Of a stretch of DNA of 64,000 bases, positions 25,805-33,521 are shown piece by piece. The translations under genes and the position numbers were made by a program. Origin of the DNA: Actinobacteria bacterium 69-20 (GTDB taxonomy: Bacteria > Actinomycetota > Actinomycetes > Mycobacteriales > Nakamurellaceae); contig MKSW01000001.1 in NCBI GenBank assembly GCA_001897425.1, forward strand, positions 1 through 64,000, written 5' to 3'. The notes beneath the pieces are model-generated. The model searched no databases, was not told where the DNA came from, and saw only the letters and a list, made by a program, of their open reading frames with translations. How positions within the stretch are numbered: the first letter of the stretch is position 1; each line of letters opens with the position of its first letter.

Positions 25805-26573
25805 TATCGGCCCGCCAGGCCGGCGGGCGCTTCTCGGCGAACGCGCGGGCGCCCTCGCGGGCTTCCGGCGTGTCGAACTGCCGGGCCGAGGGTTCCAGCA
25901 GCGCTTCGTATCTCGCGACCGAGTCGTCCAGTGAGCCGCTGAGCAGCTCCTTGGTGCCGGCCAGTGCTCCCGGCCCGCCGGCCAGCAGCGCATCGAGGAA
26001 GCGCTCCACCACCGCGTCGAGCTCGTCCGGCGCGACAACCGCATTGACCAAACCGATCTCGCGGGCGCGGGCGGCATCGAACACTTCGCCGGTGAGCATG
26101 AGCTCGCGCGCCGCGACCGGGTTCAGCCGCGCCAACACCGGGATCGAGATCACCGCCGGGATCAGCCCGATCCGCACCTCGGTGAACGCGAATGTCGCCG
26201 AATCGACGGCCACCGCGATATCGCACGCGGCCATGATCCCGACTCCGCCCGCGCGCGCCGGGCCGGCCAGCCGCGCGACGACCGGCTTCGGACAATGCGC
26301 GATCAGCCGCAGGATCGCCGGCAGCTCGCGCACCCCCTCCTCGCCCGGTTTCGCGACGGCGGTCTCCTTCAGGTCCATCCCGGCGCAGAACACGGTGCCG
26401 GTGTGCGTCAGGACCACCGTCCGAACGTCGTCATCGTCGCCCGCTCGTCGGAGCGCGGCCGACAGTTGCGCGCGCATCGGCTTGGACAACGCGTTGCGGT
26501 TGCGCGGGGAGTCCATCGTGATCGTCGCGACCCCGCCGGCCAGCTCGTATTGCACCACCGCTGCCTCGTCCAT
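25794..26573 (-). CDS. Enoyl-CoA hydratase/isomerase family protein
   Basis: A 259-residue crotonase-fold protein. ATITMDSPRNRNALSKPM, the oxyanion-hole segments HTGTVFCAGMDLKE and LAGPARAGGVGIMAACDIAV, and FTEVRIGLIPAVISIPVL are typical. The residue after GIGLIPAV-type loops differs among hydratases, isomerases and others, so the reaction is unknown. The ATG at 26573 has AGGGG upstream. It carries a motif copy in a surface segment (D-D-D-V-R-T). Confidence 0.85.
   Translation of the reverse strand: MDEAAVVQYELAGGVATITMDSPRNRNALSKPMRAQLSAALRRAGDDDDVRTVVLTHTGTVFCAGMDLKETAVAKPGEEGVRELPAILRLIAHCPKPVVARLAGPARAGGVGIMAACDIAVAVDSATFAFTEVRIGLIPAVISIPVLARLNPVAARELMLTGEVFDAARAREIGLVNAVVAPDELDAVVERFLDALLAGGPGALAGTKELLSGSLDDSVARYEALLEPSARQFDTPEAREGARAFAEKRPPAWRADITA
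26423..26434 (+). repeat. Interspersed motif GAACNNCGTCAT, copy 10
   Basis: Exact match inside the enoyl-CoA hydratase gene. On the coding strand it is read as D-D-D-V-R. Confidence 0.7.
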
Positions 26574-26667
26574 GGCCCCTCCGCGTCGTTCGCCGGTTCC
26601 GTCCGGGCAGTGTCGCACGGTGTGGGTGTATCGGTGCGTCCCGCCTGTCGCACCTTACCGACCGCCT

Positions 26668-26679
26668 ATGACGTAGTTC
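26668..26679 (-). repeat. Interspersed motif GAACNNCGTCAT, copy 11
   Basis: Exact match (ATGACGTAGTTC on plus), preceded by CCT, in the gap between the divergent enoyl-CoA hydratase gene and hemW. Confidence 0.8.
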
Positions 26680-26799
26680 GCGGCGATGCCGCCGAAGTTT
26701 CCGGCCGCCCTGCCCCGCCGAGCCCGCGCGGCGCGGACGATGAGCGACAGATCGATCGGCCTGGGCGATGTGCGGTCGGCTCGCGGGCGAGAATGGGGC

Positions 26800-28026
26800 A
26801 TGCCCTCTGCGCTTCCCGACGGCGATCCCGTGCCCGCGGACGGTTCACTGCCCGACCAGGCGTATCAACACATGGCCGACCGGAGCCTGTCCCTCTACAT
26901 CCACGTCCCGTTCTGCACCACTCGTTGCGGGTACTGCGACTTCAACACGTACACGGCTGGCGAGTTGGGCACATCGTCATCCCCGGAGAGTTGGCTGGAT
27001 GCCGCGCTCGCCGAGATCAACCTGGCCGCAACGGTTCTCGCGGCTTCCGGCGCGCGCAGGACGGTCGGGACGGTCTTCGTGGGCGGCGGCACTCCGTCGC
27101 TGCTCGGTGGGCGGAAGCTCGTCACCCTGCTGCGCGCGGTGGACGACGCGATCGGGCTCGCGCCCGGCGCCGAGGTGACCACCGAGGCCAACCCGGAGTC
27201 CCTCGATCCGGACCTGCTCGCCGCGATCCGTGCGGGCGGCTATACGCGCGTGTCCATCGGCATGCAGTCGATCGCGCCGCACGTGCTGCAGGTGCTGGAT
27301 CGTCGGCACACCCCGGGGCGCGCATTGGCGGCGGCGCGTTGGGCGCAGGATGCTGGCTTCGAGCACGTGAGCCTGGACCTGATCTACGGGACGCCGGGGG
27401 AGAGCGACGACGACTTCCGCGCTTCCCTCGACGCAGCGATATCCGCTGGCGTGGACCATATCTCGGCGTACTCGCTTATCGTCGAACCGGGCACCCGGCT
27501 GGCCCGCCGGGTCGCGAAGGGGGAACTCGTCGCCCCCGATGACGATGTTCTCGCGAAGCGATATCTGATCGCGGATGACGTCGCCTCCGCGGCGGGCCTG
27601 TCCTGGTACGAGGTGTCCAACTGGGCGGCGACCGATGCGGCTCGCTGCCGGCACAACCTCGCCTATTGGACCGGTGGCGACTGGTGGGGGATCGGGCCGG
27701 GCGCGCACTCGCATGTGGGCGGGGTCCGCTGGTGGAACCGGAAGCATCCGGCCGCCTATGCGGCGGCACTCGCGGCGGGGCACTCCCCGGGGCAGGGCCG
27801 CGAGATCCTGGACGCCGCAACCCGTCTCGAGGAATGCATCCTGCTCGAGCTACGCCTCGCATCCGGGCTCGACACCCGCCTGCTCTCCGACCGCGGCCGG
27901 ACCCAGGCCCAGGCCGAAGCCGCCGACGGCCTCCTGGATCCCGGCGCGCTGGCCACCGGCCGGGCCGTCGTCACCCGGCGCGGCCGGCTGCTCGCCGACG
28001 GCATCGCCCTGCGGCTCATCGACTGA
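26800..28026 (+). CDS. hemW: Heme chaperone HemW (radical SAM coproporphyrinogen dehydrogenase-like)
   Basis: A 408-residue radical SAM protein. The iron-sulfur cysteines are in YIHVPFCTTRCGYCDFN (about residues 34-50); TVFVGGGTPSLL and SIGMQSIAPHVLQVLDR follow. The CxxxCxxC pattern followed by DF is that of HemW, now regarded as a heme chaperone, not the HemN enzyme that makes protoporphyrinogen. Longer in-frame starts exist (from 26686), but MPSALPDGDP at 26800 gives normal length. A motif copy reads D-D-D-V-L at 27539. The last 49 bp are duplicated at 29563-29611. Confidence 0.9.
   Translation: MPSALPDGDPVPADGSLPDQAYQHMADRSLSLYIHVPFCTTRCGYCDFNTYTAGELGTSSSPESWLDAALAEINLAATVLAASGARRTVGTVFVGGGTPSLLGGRKLVTLLRAVDDAIGLAPGAEVTTEANPESLDPDLLAAIRAGGYTRVSIGMQSIAPHVLQVLDRRHTPGRALAAARWAQDAGFEHVSLDLIYGTPGESDDDFRASLDAAISAGVDHISAYSLIVEPGTRLARRVAKGELVAPDDDVLAKRYLIADDVASAAGLSWYEVSNWAATDAARCRHNLAYWTGGDWWGIGPGAHSHVGGVRWWNRKHPAAYAAALAAGHSPGQGREILDAATRLEECILLELRLASGLDTRLLSDRGRTQAQAEAADGLLDPGALATGRAVVTRRGRLLADGIALRLID
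26969..26980 (+). repeat. Variant of the interspersed motif (one mismatch)
   Basis: GCACATCGTCAT followed by CCCCGG, in a variable loop of hemW. Confidence 0.45.
27539..27550 (-). repeat. Interspersed motif GAACNNCGTCAT, copy 12
   Basis: Exact match (ATGACGATGTTC on plus) in hemW, read out of the M-T-x-F frame as D-D-V-L. Confidence 0.75.
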
Positions 28027-28031
28027 TTCTC

Positions 28032-28095
28032 CGCCGAGCGGTGCGAAATTGCGGGCAAAACAGACACGAATCGGTGCATTTCGCACCGCTCGGCG
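28032..28095. repeat. 64-nt hairpin element, copy A (after hemW)
   Basis: A perfect 18-bp inverted repeat (28032-28049 with 28078-28095) around a 28-nt spacer that starts TGCGGGCAAA. It begins 6 nt after the hemW stop. A second element of the same length and layout is at 29630. It could also serve as the hemW terminator. Confidence 0.8.
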
Positions 28096-28132
28096 TGCTT
28101 GCGCGGGAGCGGCGGCGCGACCGCGGGAACCG

Positions 28133-28459
28133 TTATGCCAGTGGCCATCCCAGAGCGAGGGCGACGGCGAGTGCCCGATCAATCTTGCGCATCGACGCCG
28201 GCGAGAGCGCGCCGAGATATTCGCCCAGTTCCTCCTTCCCCAACTGCTCGATGCAATCGGCATTCGCGTATCCGACCAGCGGGTCTGCTGGCATGAGCTT
28301 GACCCACGTCGGCAGTTCGCGGGCCGTGGTGGTGAGCCGGATGGCAACGATGTCGGAGAGCACCCGATTACGCGAGTTATTGGAGACCACCAACCAAGGC
28401 TTCGGCCCGTAGCCGAGGTCGCATCGGAAGACCTGGCCCCGCTGGGGGGTTGTGCTCAT
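28133..28459 (-). CDS. MazF/PemK family endoribonuclease toxin (pair 3)
   Basis: A 108-residue MazF-family toxin. It begins MSTTPQRGQVFRCDLGYGPK, with KPWLVVSNNSRNRVLSD and GYANADCIEQLGKEEL as family blocks. The start codon overlaps the antitoxin stop (ATGA at 28456-28459). It lies within the segment bounded by the two hemW 3' ends. Confidence 0.85.
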   Translation of the reverse strand: MSTTPQRGQVFRCDLGYGPKPWLVVSNNSRNRVLSDIVAIRLTTTARELPTWVKLMPADPLVGYANADCIEQLGKEELGEYLGALSPASMRKIDRALAVALALGWPLA

Positions 28460-28716
28460 TCGAGTGCGTCGCTCGCGTCGCGTGACCGGCGACGGGCCCG
28501 CAATACGGTCTTCTCCTCGTCCGATTCGTACGGATAGCTCGGATTCTCTGCCATGGCAGCGGCGTAGCCCGTGTCGAGTTTGTCGGTCTGCAGCTGTTCC
28601 CACGCCTGGCGGATGGCGCTTTGCACAGCGGCAGATCGGCTCGGGTAGCGCTCGGCGAGTTCGCCCAGTTGCCGAGCGGTTTCATCATCCAATCGGACTG
28701 TCATCGCGATTGTCAT
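28456..28716 (-). CDS. Ribbon-helix-helix antitoxin (pair 3)
   Basis: An 86-residue protein with MTVRLDDETARQLGELAERYPSRSAAVQSAIR (seen as TVRLDDETARQLGELA, then SRSAAVQSAIRQAW), a ribbon-helix-helix fold, and a charged C-terminal tail (ESDEEKTVLRARRRSRD). An internal ATG four codons in is an alternative start. Antitoxin precedes toxin, with overlapping genes, as in the other two pairs. Confidence 0.83.
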   Translation of the reverse strand: MTIAMTVRLDDETARQLGELAERYPSRSAAVQSAIRQAWEQLQTDKLDTGYAAAMAENPSYPYESDEEKTVLRARRRSRDASDALE

Positions 28717-28718
28717 AC

Positions 28719-28749
28719 TGCAATGATACCTCGATCGTCATGCATTGCA
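28719..28749. promoter_or_regulatory. Promoter/operator of toxin-antitoxin pair 3
   Basis: An inverted repeat TGCAAT/ATTGCA (28719-28724 and 28744-28749) spans a minus-strand TATCAT box (28728 down to 28723) that lies 6 nt before the antitoxin ATG. This fits a leaderless, autorepressed promoter. Confidence 0.4.
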
Positions 28750-28814
28750 CCGTCGACGAGCGACCGCCTGTCCACGCTGACACCGAGATGGGCCGTCGGC
28801 CACGGCGCGGCCGG

Positions 28815-28826
28815 GAAGGTCGTCAT
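28815..28826 (+). repeat. Variant of the interspersed motif (one mismatch)
   Basis: GAAGGTCGTCAT followed by ATTCG, between toxin-antitoxin pair 3 and the kinase gene. Confidence 0.5.
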
Positions 28827-28900
28827 ATTCGATTCAAAGATCGTGACGAAACGCGGTACGTGCCGGAAGGTCGGCGACCGGTCGCAGGTGTGCCCGCCCG

Positions 28901-28906
28901 TATGTT
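28901..28906 (+). promoter_or_regulatory. Candidate -10 box of the small kinase gene
   Basis: TATGTT lies 6 nt before the GTG start at 28913, with no ribosome binding site, suggesting a leaderless transcript. Confidence 0.4.
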
Positions 28907-28912
28907 GATGCG

Positions 28913-29428
28913 GTGACCACAGACCTGCCTTTGCTGGTGGTACTTGCCGGTCGGCCCGGTACGGGAAAGACGACCCTGGCGCGCCGGCTGGCGAGCGCGT
29001 TGCATGCTGCGTATCTACGGATCGATGCGATCGAGACCGCTGTAGTCCGATGCGGTTTGGCCCGTCATCCGGTCGGCGTCGTGGGCTACGCCGTGGCCCA
29101 CGAGATTGCCGCCGGCACGTTGGCGCTGGGCGTACCTGTCGTCGTCGACGCCGTCAATCCGATACCGGAGGCACGCGCAGGGTGGCACGACCTTGCGCAG
29201 ATTGGGCTTCTCCGTTTCCTCGAAACGGTCATCCCGGACGAGGTCGAGCATCGCCGCCGCGTGGGTGAGCGTCGGCCCGATCTTGTCGGGCAATTCGTGC
29301 CGACCTGGGACGACGTTCTGGCCATGGAATATGTGCGCTGGGACGACGAGCGTGACGGTCCGCACCAGATCATTGACATGACTGACACCGAACGGGGCGT
29401 CGCTCACGCTCTCGACCACCTGCGATAG
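28913..29428 (+). CDS. P-loop kinase family protein
   Basis: A 171-residue AAA/gluconate-kinase-like small kinase. Walker A is AGRPGTGKTTLARRLA (about 13-20). VVVDAVNPIPEARAGWHDLA looks like the acceptor-site strand, and HRRRVGERRPDLVGQFVPTWDDV is an arginine-rich lid. Such proteins phosphorylate small molecules or act in resistance. It sits with toxin-antitoxin pair 3 between the two hemW 3' ends, so it may have arrived with it. The substrate is unknown. Confidence 0.75.
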   Translation: MTTDLPLLVVLAGRPGTGKTTLARRLASALHAAYLRIDAIETAVVRCGLARHPVGVVGYAVAHEIAAGTLALGVPVVVDAVNPIPEARAGWHDLAQIGLLRFLETVIPDEVEHRRRVGERRPDLVGQFVPTWDDVLAMEYVRWDDERDGPHQIIDMTDTERGVAHALDHLR

Positions 29429-29562
29429 GGGACGCAGATCGTCACGCCGGTGCAGTAGCCGATCCCGCGGACCAGTCCAGCCCCCGCTGGCGATGGCCGA
29501 GATCAACCGCAGCCGGACCGTCTGCTGGTCCAAACGCCGCGCGTCGCCGGCACCGTCGCCCA

Positions 29563-29611
29563 GCGCGGCCGCCTGCTCGCCGACGGCATCGCTCTGCGGC
29601 TCATCGACTGA
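29563..29611 (+). pseudogene. Remnant of a second hemW 3' end
   Basis: 49 bp identical at 47 positions to the last 49 bp of hemW (27978-28026), ending with the same TGA. It encodes RGRLLADGIALRLID. Both differences are synonymous. Upstream, the same frame (DRLLVQTPRVAGTVAQRGRLLADG) still resembles a divergent HemW tail, so more than the identical core was once present. Confidence 0.75.
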
Positions 29612-29629
29612 CGTCGGGTTCGGCCCTGC

Positions 29630-29693
29630 CGTCGAGTGGTGCGAAATTGCGGGCAAATCGGGCGCGGGCTGGCGCTTTTCGCACCGCTCGGCG
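29630..29693. repeat. 64-nt hairpin element, copy B
   Basis: Same length and layout as copy A at 28032: arms of 18 nt (15 of 18 pair), a 28-nt spacer starting TGCGGGCAAA, and the same right arm TTTCGCACCGCTCGGCG. It follows the hemW remnant by 18 nt. Confidence 0.75.
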
Positions 29694-29729
29694 CTGGTAG
29701 AGCGAGCGGTTCGCGACCTGCCACTAGAC

Positions 29730-29756
29730 TTGGCACAGGTGTGTGACGAGTGCTAA
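29730..29756. promoter_or_regulatory. CIRCE operator of hrcA
   Basis: TTGGCACAG, a 9-nt spacer, then GAGTGCTAA: a match to the CIRCE inverted repeat (TTAGCACTC-N9-GAGTGCTAA), with an intact right arm and an imperfect left arm. It lies 68 bp before hrcA, just after a TAGACT box (29725-29730). HrcA binding here would autoregulate hrcA-dnaJ. Confidence 0.88.
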
Positions 29757-29824
29757 TGCCCATGCGCGCTGTGACATCAGCGGTGCGGCGGCCGGGTGGC
29801 AGAGGGCAGGGCGGAGGTGCGGTG

Positions 29825-30847
29825 ATGGCTGCGGACGACCGGCGGTTCGCCGTGCTCCGGGCCATCGTCGCCGACTACGTGGCGACGCAGGAGCCCGTCG
29901 GATCGAAGTCGTTGGTCGACCGTCACAACCTCGCGGTGTCGTCCGCGACGATCCGCAACGATATGGCCGTCCTGGAACAGGAGGGGTACATCGTTCAGCC
30001 GCATACCTCCGCGGGGCGGATTCCCACCGACAAGGGTTATCGGTTGTTCGTGGACCGACTCAGCCAGGTCAAACCGCTGTCGGTGGGCGAACGGCGTGCG
30101 ATCGAACAGTTCCTGTCCGAGGGGGTGGATCTCGAGGACGTGCTGCGTCGCTCGGTGCGGCTGCTCGCGCAGCTCACCCGGCAGGTGGCGGTTGTCCAGT
30201 ACCCGCTGCTGTCCCGCTCCGCCGTCCGGCACATCGAGGTTCTCGCCGTTGGAACGCGGCGGTTGATGCTCGTCGTCATTACCGACGCGGGCCGTGTCGA
30301 ACAGCGCCTGGTGGAGACCGCGACCGACGTGGACGACGATGCGGTCGGCCGGTTGCGGGCATTGCTCGGATCCATGATCGCGGGCCGATCGTCGAGTGAT
30401 GCGGCCATTGCGCTGGCCACGGTGGCCGACGAGGCCGCGCCGGACGACCGGGATCTGACGCGTGGTGTGGCCGCGGTGCTGCGCGATGCCCTGATCGATC
30501 ACCCCGAGGAACGCCTCGTGCTGTCGGGGACCGGGAACATCACCGGCGCGTGGGCCGACCAGCCCGCCACCCTGCGTGGTGTGCTGGACGCGTTGGACGA
30601 GCAGGTCACCCTGCTCAAGCTTCTTGCGGCGCTCGACGAGCCCGATGTGCTCCGCGTCTCGATCGGCGAGGAGAATGCTGACGCCAACCTCGCCAGCTCG
30701 GCGCTCGTGTCGGCCGGGTACGGCTCCGGCGAGGTGCTGATGGGTGGATTGGCAGTGGTCGGTCCGACGCGCATGGACTACCCGGGAACGATGGCGACGG
30801 TCCGGGCCGTTGCAAAGTATGTCGGTGAGATCGTGGGCGGTCGTTGA
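29825..30847 (+). CDS. hrcA: Heat-inducible transcription repressor HrcA
   Basis: A 340-residue HrcA, repressor of class I heat-shock genes through CIRCE. The winged-helix N-terminus has [25 protein letters not shown], and [19 protein letters not shown] follows, both diagnostic. The C-terminal region ends [21 protein letters not shown]. The ATG at 29825 has GGAGG 7 nt upstream; the ATG at 29759 lies in another position and lacks family similarity. A CIRCE site lies upstream and dnaJ follows after 142 bp, as in mycobacteria. Confidence 0.96.
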   Translation: MAADDRRFAVLRAIVADYVATQEPVGSKSLVDRHNLAVSSATIRNDMAVLEQEGYIVQPHTSAGRIPTDKGYRLFVDRLSQVKPLSVGERRAIEQFLSEGVDLEDVLRRSVRLLAQLTRQVAVVQYPLLSRSAVRHIEVLAVGTRRLMLVVITDAGRVEQRLVETATDVDDDAVGRLRALLGSMIAGRSSSDAAIALATVADEAAPDDRDLTRGVAAVLRDALIDHPEERLVLSGTGNITGAWADQPATLRGVLDALDEQVTLLKLLAALDEPDVLRVSIGEENADANLASSALVSAGYGSGEVLMGGLAVVGPTRMDYPGTMATVRAVAKYVGEIVGGR

Positions 30848-30989
30848 GGCGGGTCGATGCGGAGCGCCCCGAGGATTCGGCGCCGAAGATTGAGCCGGAG
30901 GGTGGTTGCTCGGGAGTGCGGTACCCGGAACGCTGCCCACGGGCGTGGTGACTGCCGGTGCGGGTGGATCCCGCGGGAAGGTATGACTG

Positions 30990-32156
30990 GTGCAGAGAGT
31001 GGCACGCGACTATTACGGCCTGTTGGGTGTGGCGAGGGACGCGTCGAACGACGAGATCAAACGCGCCTATCGCCGACTGGCCCGTCAGTTGCACCCGGAC
31101 GTCAATCCCGACCCGTCGGCACGCGAGCGGTTTAAGGAGGTGACGGCGGCCTATGAGGTGTTGTCCGACCCTGCGAAACGGCAGGTCGTCGACCTCGGTG
31201 GCGATCCGCTGTCGAACGGATCCGCAGGGGGCCCCGGCGGCGCGATGGGCGACCCGTTCGGCGGTATGGGCCTGTCGGACATCATGGACGCCTTCTTCGG
31301 CGGCGGTGGTGGTGTCGGCGGCGGGCGTTCGCGCGGGCCGCGGTCCCGTGTCCAGCAGGGCCAGGACGCACTGATCCCTGTCGAGTTGACGCTCGAGGAA
31401 TGCGCGGCGGGTGTCGCGAAGGATTTGACCGTGGACACCGCGACGCTGTGCACCGTGTGTCACGGATCCGGCTGCGCGGAAGGGGTCACGCCGACCACGT
31501 GCGAGGCCTGCCGTGGTGCCGGCGAGACGCAACAGGTCCAGCGCTCGCTGCTCGGTCAGGTCATCACGACCCGACCGTGCCGCGTGTGCCGCGGGTTCGG
31601 CACGGTGATCACCGATCCGTGCCGGCAGTGCAACGGTGACGGGCGCGTGCGGACACGGCGAACGGTGCGGGCGAATATCCCCGCGGGCGTCGGCGACGGG
31701 ATCCGCGTGCGGCTGGCCGGTCAGGGCGAGGTAGGCCCGGGCGGCGGTTCACCGGGCGACCTGTACGTCGAGGTGCGCGAGCTGCCGCACGACCGGTTCA
31801 CCCGCGACGGCATCGACCTGCATTGCACCGTGCACGTTCCCATGACGGCTGCGGCGCTCGGCGCGTCCCTCTCCCTCGAGGTTCTCGAAGGTGTCGAGGA
31901 TCTCGATATCCAGCCGGGCACCCAATCGGGCACGGTGATCAACCTGCGCGGGCAGGGGATGCCGCAGCTGCGCGGGACCTCACGCGGCAGCCTGTTCGTC
32001 CACATCGAGGTCGCCACGCCGACGAAGGTCGATGCGGAGCAGGCGGACCTGCTGCGGAAGCTCGCGGCGCTGCGCGGCGAGGAGCAGCCGGAGCTCGCGG
32101 CTCGCGGCCACAGTGGGCTGTTCGGAAAGCTCCGCGGCTCGTTCTCCACCCGCTAG
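30990..32156 (+). CDS. dnaJ: Chaperone protein DnaJ (DnaJ2 type)
   Basis: A 388-residue DnaJ, the J-protein partner of DnaK. The J domain ([37 protein letters not shown], with the HPD tripeptide) is followed by a Gly-rich linker, then four zinc motifs ([32 protein letters not shown]) and the substrate-binding C-terminus. The GTG at 30990 has GGGAAGG 8 nt upstream; GTG 30999 would give the usual [10 protein letters not shown] start and is a close alternative. Linkage to hrcA identifies it as the DnaJ2 paralogue, not the dnaK-operon copy. Confidence 0.95.
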   Translation: MQRVARDYYGLLGVARDASNDEIKRAYRRLARQLHPDVNPDPSARERFKEVTAAYEVLSDPAKRQVVDLGGDPLSNGSAGGPGGAMGDPFGGMGLSDIMDAFFGGGGGVGGGRSRGPRSRVQQGQDALIPVELTLEECAAGVAKDLTVDTATLCTVCHGSGCAEGVTPTTCEACRGAGETQQVQRSLLGQVITTRPCRVCRGFGTVITDPCRQCNGDGRVRTRRTVRANIPAGVGDGIRVRLAGQGEVGPGGGSPGDLYVEVRELPHDRFTRDGIDLHCTVHVPMTAAALGASLSLEVLEGVEDLDIQPGTQSGTVINLRGQGMPQLRGTSRGSLFVHIEVATPTKVDAEQADLLRKLAALRGEEQPELAARGHSGLFGKLRGSFSTR

Positions 32157-32172
32157 GCCGGCGTCCTCACTC

Positions 32173-32194
32173 CGATGAGATCCCGATGAGATCC
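32173..32194 (+). repeat. 11-bp tandem duplication before rsmE
   Basis: GATGAGATCCC occurs twice in tandem in the 51-bp gap between dnaJ and rsmE. No function is evident. Confidence 0.5.
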
Positions 32195-32207
32195 CGTTGA
32201 TGCCTCG

Positions 32208-33362
32208 ATGACCGACCCGGTGTTCTTCGTGGCCGCCGTGCCGCCGAGTGGCGCCTTCGAACTCGACGGCGACGAGGGGCGTCATGCCGCCGCGGTGAAA
32301 CGGATGCGGCCGGGTGAGACGCTCGTCATCGCGGACGGCTCGGGCACGTGGGCACCGGCGACCGTCATCGCGAATCGCGGTCGCGGCCTGTCACTCACCG
32401 TCGGCCAGGCGGTGACGGACGAACCGCCGGCGTTGCAGGTCGTGATCGTGCAGGCACTGCCCAAGGGGGAACGCTCCGACCTCGCCGTGGAGCTCGCCAC
32501 CGAGGCCGGCGCCGACGAGATCATCCCCTGGCAGGCGGCGCGGTCGGTGGCCCGATGGGACGGCTCCGCGGACAAGGCGCAGCGGGGAACGGAGAAATGG
32601 CGTAGGACGGCGCGCGAGGCGGCGAAACAATCCCGTCGGCACACCGTCCCGCGGGTCGGGACCCTGGCCACGACAGCCGATGTCGTGTCGGAGGTCGGAC
32701 GGGCCGACGCCGCGCTGATCCTGCACGAGGAAGGGTCGGTACCGCTGGCGTCGTCGCCGTTGCCCCGGGCGGGCAGGCTGCTCGTGATCATCGGGCCGGA
32801 GGGCGGCCTTGCCGACGAGGAGATCGCCAGGTTGGAAGGTGCCGGGGCGCGCGCGGTGCGGCTCGGGCCCGAGGTGCTCCGAACGTCCACGGCGGCCGCG
32901 GTCGCGCTCGGTGCGCTCGGCGTGCTGACAGGGCGGTGGACATGGACAGCGTCATACCCGGTCGGCCCGGTGCCCGCTGTCGGTGCCGACCGTTACGGTA
33001 AGGGCATGGCTAGCAGCGACCCTGATTGTCTGTTCTGCAAGATCGTGGCCGGCGTCATTCCGGCCGATATCGTCGCGCGGACCGACACCGCCGTCGCATT
33101 CCGGGACATCGACCCCCAGGCGCCGACGCACATCTTGATAGTCCCCGTCGACCATCAGCCGAACGTGGCGGCGACCGCGGCGGCAGACCCGACGCTCGCC
33201 GGGTCGCTGTTCACCATGGCCGACAGCGTTGCTCGCGCGGAGGGCATCGGCGAGCCCGGCTATCGATTGGTGGCCAACACCGGGGCAGGTGCTCAGCAGA
33301 CCGTCTTCCATGCGCACCTGCACCTGCTCGGCGGCCGTTCGTTCACCTGGCCACCGGGCTGA
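32208..33362 (+). CDS. rsmE: RsmE 16S rRNA m3U1498 methyltransferase fused in frame to a HIT-domain protein
   Basis: One 384-residue open frame covers two genes that are normally separate. Residues 1 to about 245 are RsmE (SPOUT family; DEGRHAAAVKRMRPGE, VQALPKGERSDLAVELATEAG, VIIGPEGGLADEEI and LGPEVLRTSTAAAVALGAL). A 21-residue unconserved spacer follows (TWTASYPVGPVPAVGAD). The final 118 residues are a HIT nucleotide hydrolase (DCLFCKIVAGVIPAD, and the HIT triad in FHAHLHLLG). The spacer contains a motif variant at 32944. The HIT part has its own ATG at 33006, but the upstream AAGGG is only 1 nt away, so independent initiation would be weak. Either a real fusion or loss of the rsmE stop codon. 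Confidence 0.85.
   Translation: MTDPVFFVAAVPPSGAFELDGDEGRHAAAVKRMRPGETLVIADGSGTWAPATVIANRGRGLSLTVGQAVTDEPPALQVVIVQALPKGERSDLAVELATEAGADEIIPWQAARSVARWDGSADKAQRGTEKWRRTAREAAKQSRRHTVPRVGTLATTADVVSEVGRADAALILHEEGSVPLASSPLPRAGRLLVIIGPEGGLADEEIARLEGAGARAVRLGPEVLRTSTAAAVALGALGVLTGRWTWTASYPVGPVPAVGADRYGKGMASSDPDCLFCKIVAGVIPADIVARTDTAVAFRDIDPQAPTHILIVPVDHQPNVAATAAADPTLAGSLFTMADSVARAEGIGEPGYRLVANTGAGAQQTVFHAHLHLLGGRSFTWPPG
32944..32955 (+). repeat. Variant of the interspersed motif (one mismatch) at the RsmE-HIT junction
   Basis: GGACAGCGTCAT followed by ACCCGG. It is read as T-A-S-Y-P in the spacer joining the two domains. Confidence 0.6.
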
Positions 33363-33521
33363 GGATCGCGGAACGCCGGCCGGCCGGCGCACATGCCTCC
33401 TCCGGAGCGGGCCGACCCGGTAGAATCGGTCCAGGACACAGGCCACCACGACGCCGGACGACGGCGGAGATTCGATCGGTATCGACGCCCTCGGTAGGGC
33501 AGGATTGAGGCAGCACACCAG

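Noticed and set aside
30980..30992. TATGACTGGTGC before dnaJ as a motif copy.
   Set aside because: The GTTC half is missing; it matches only TATGAC.
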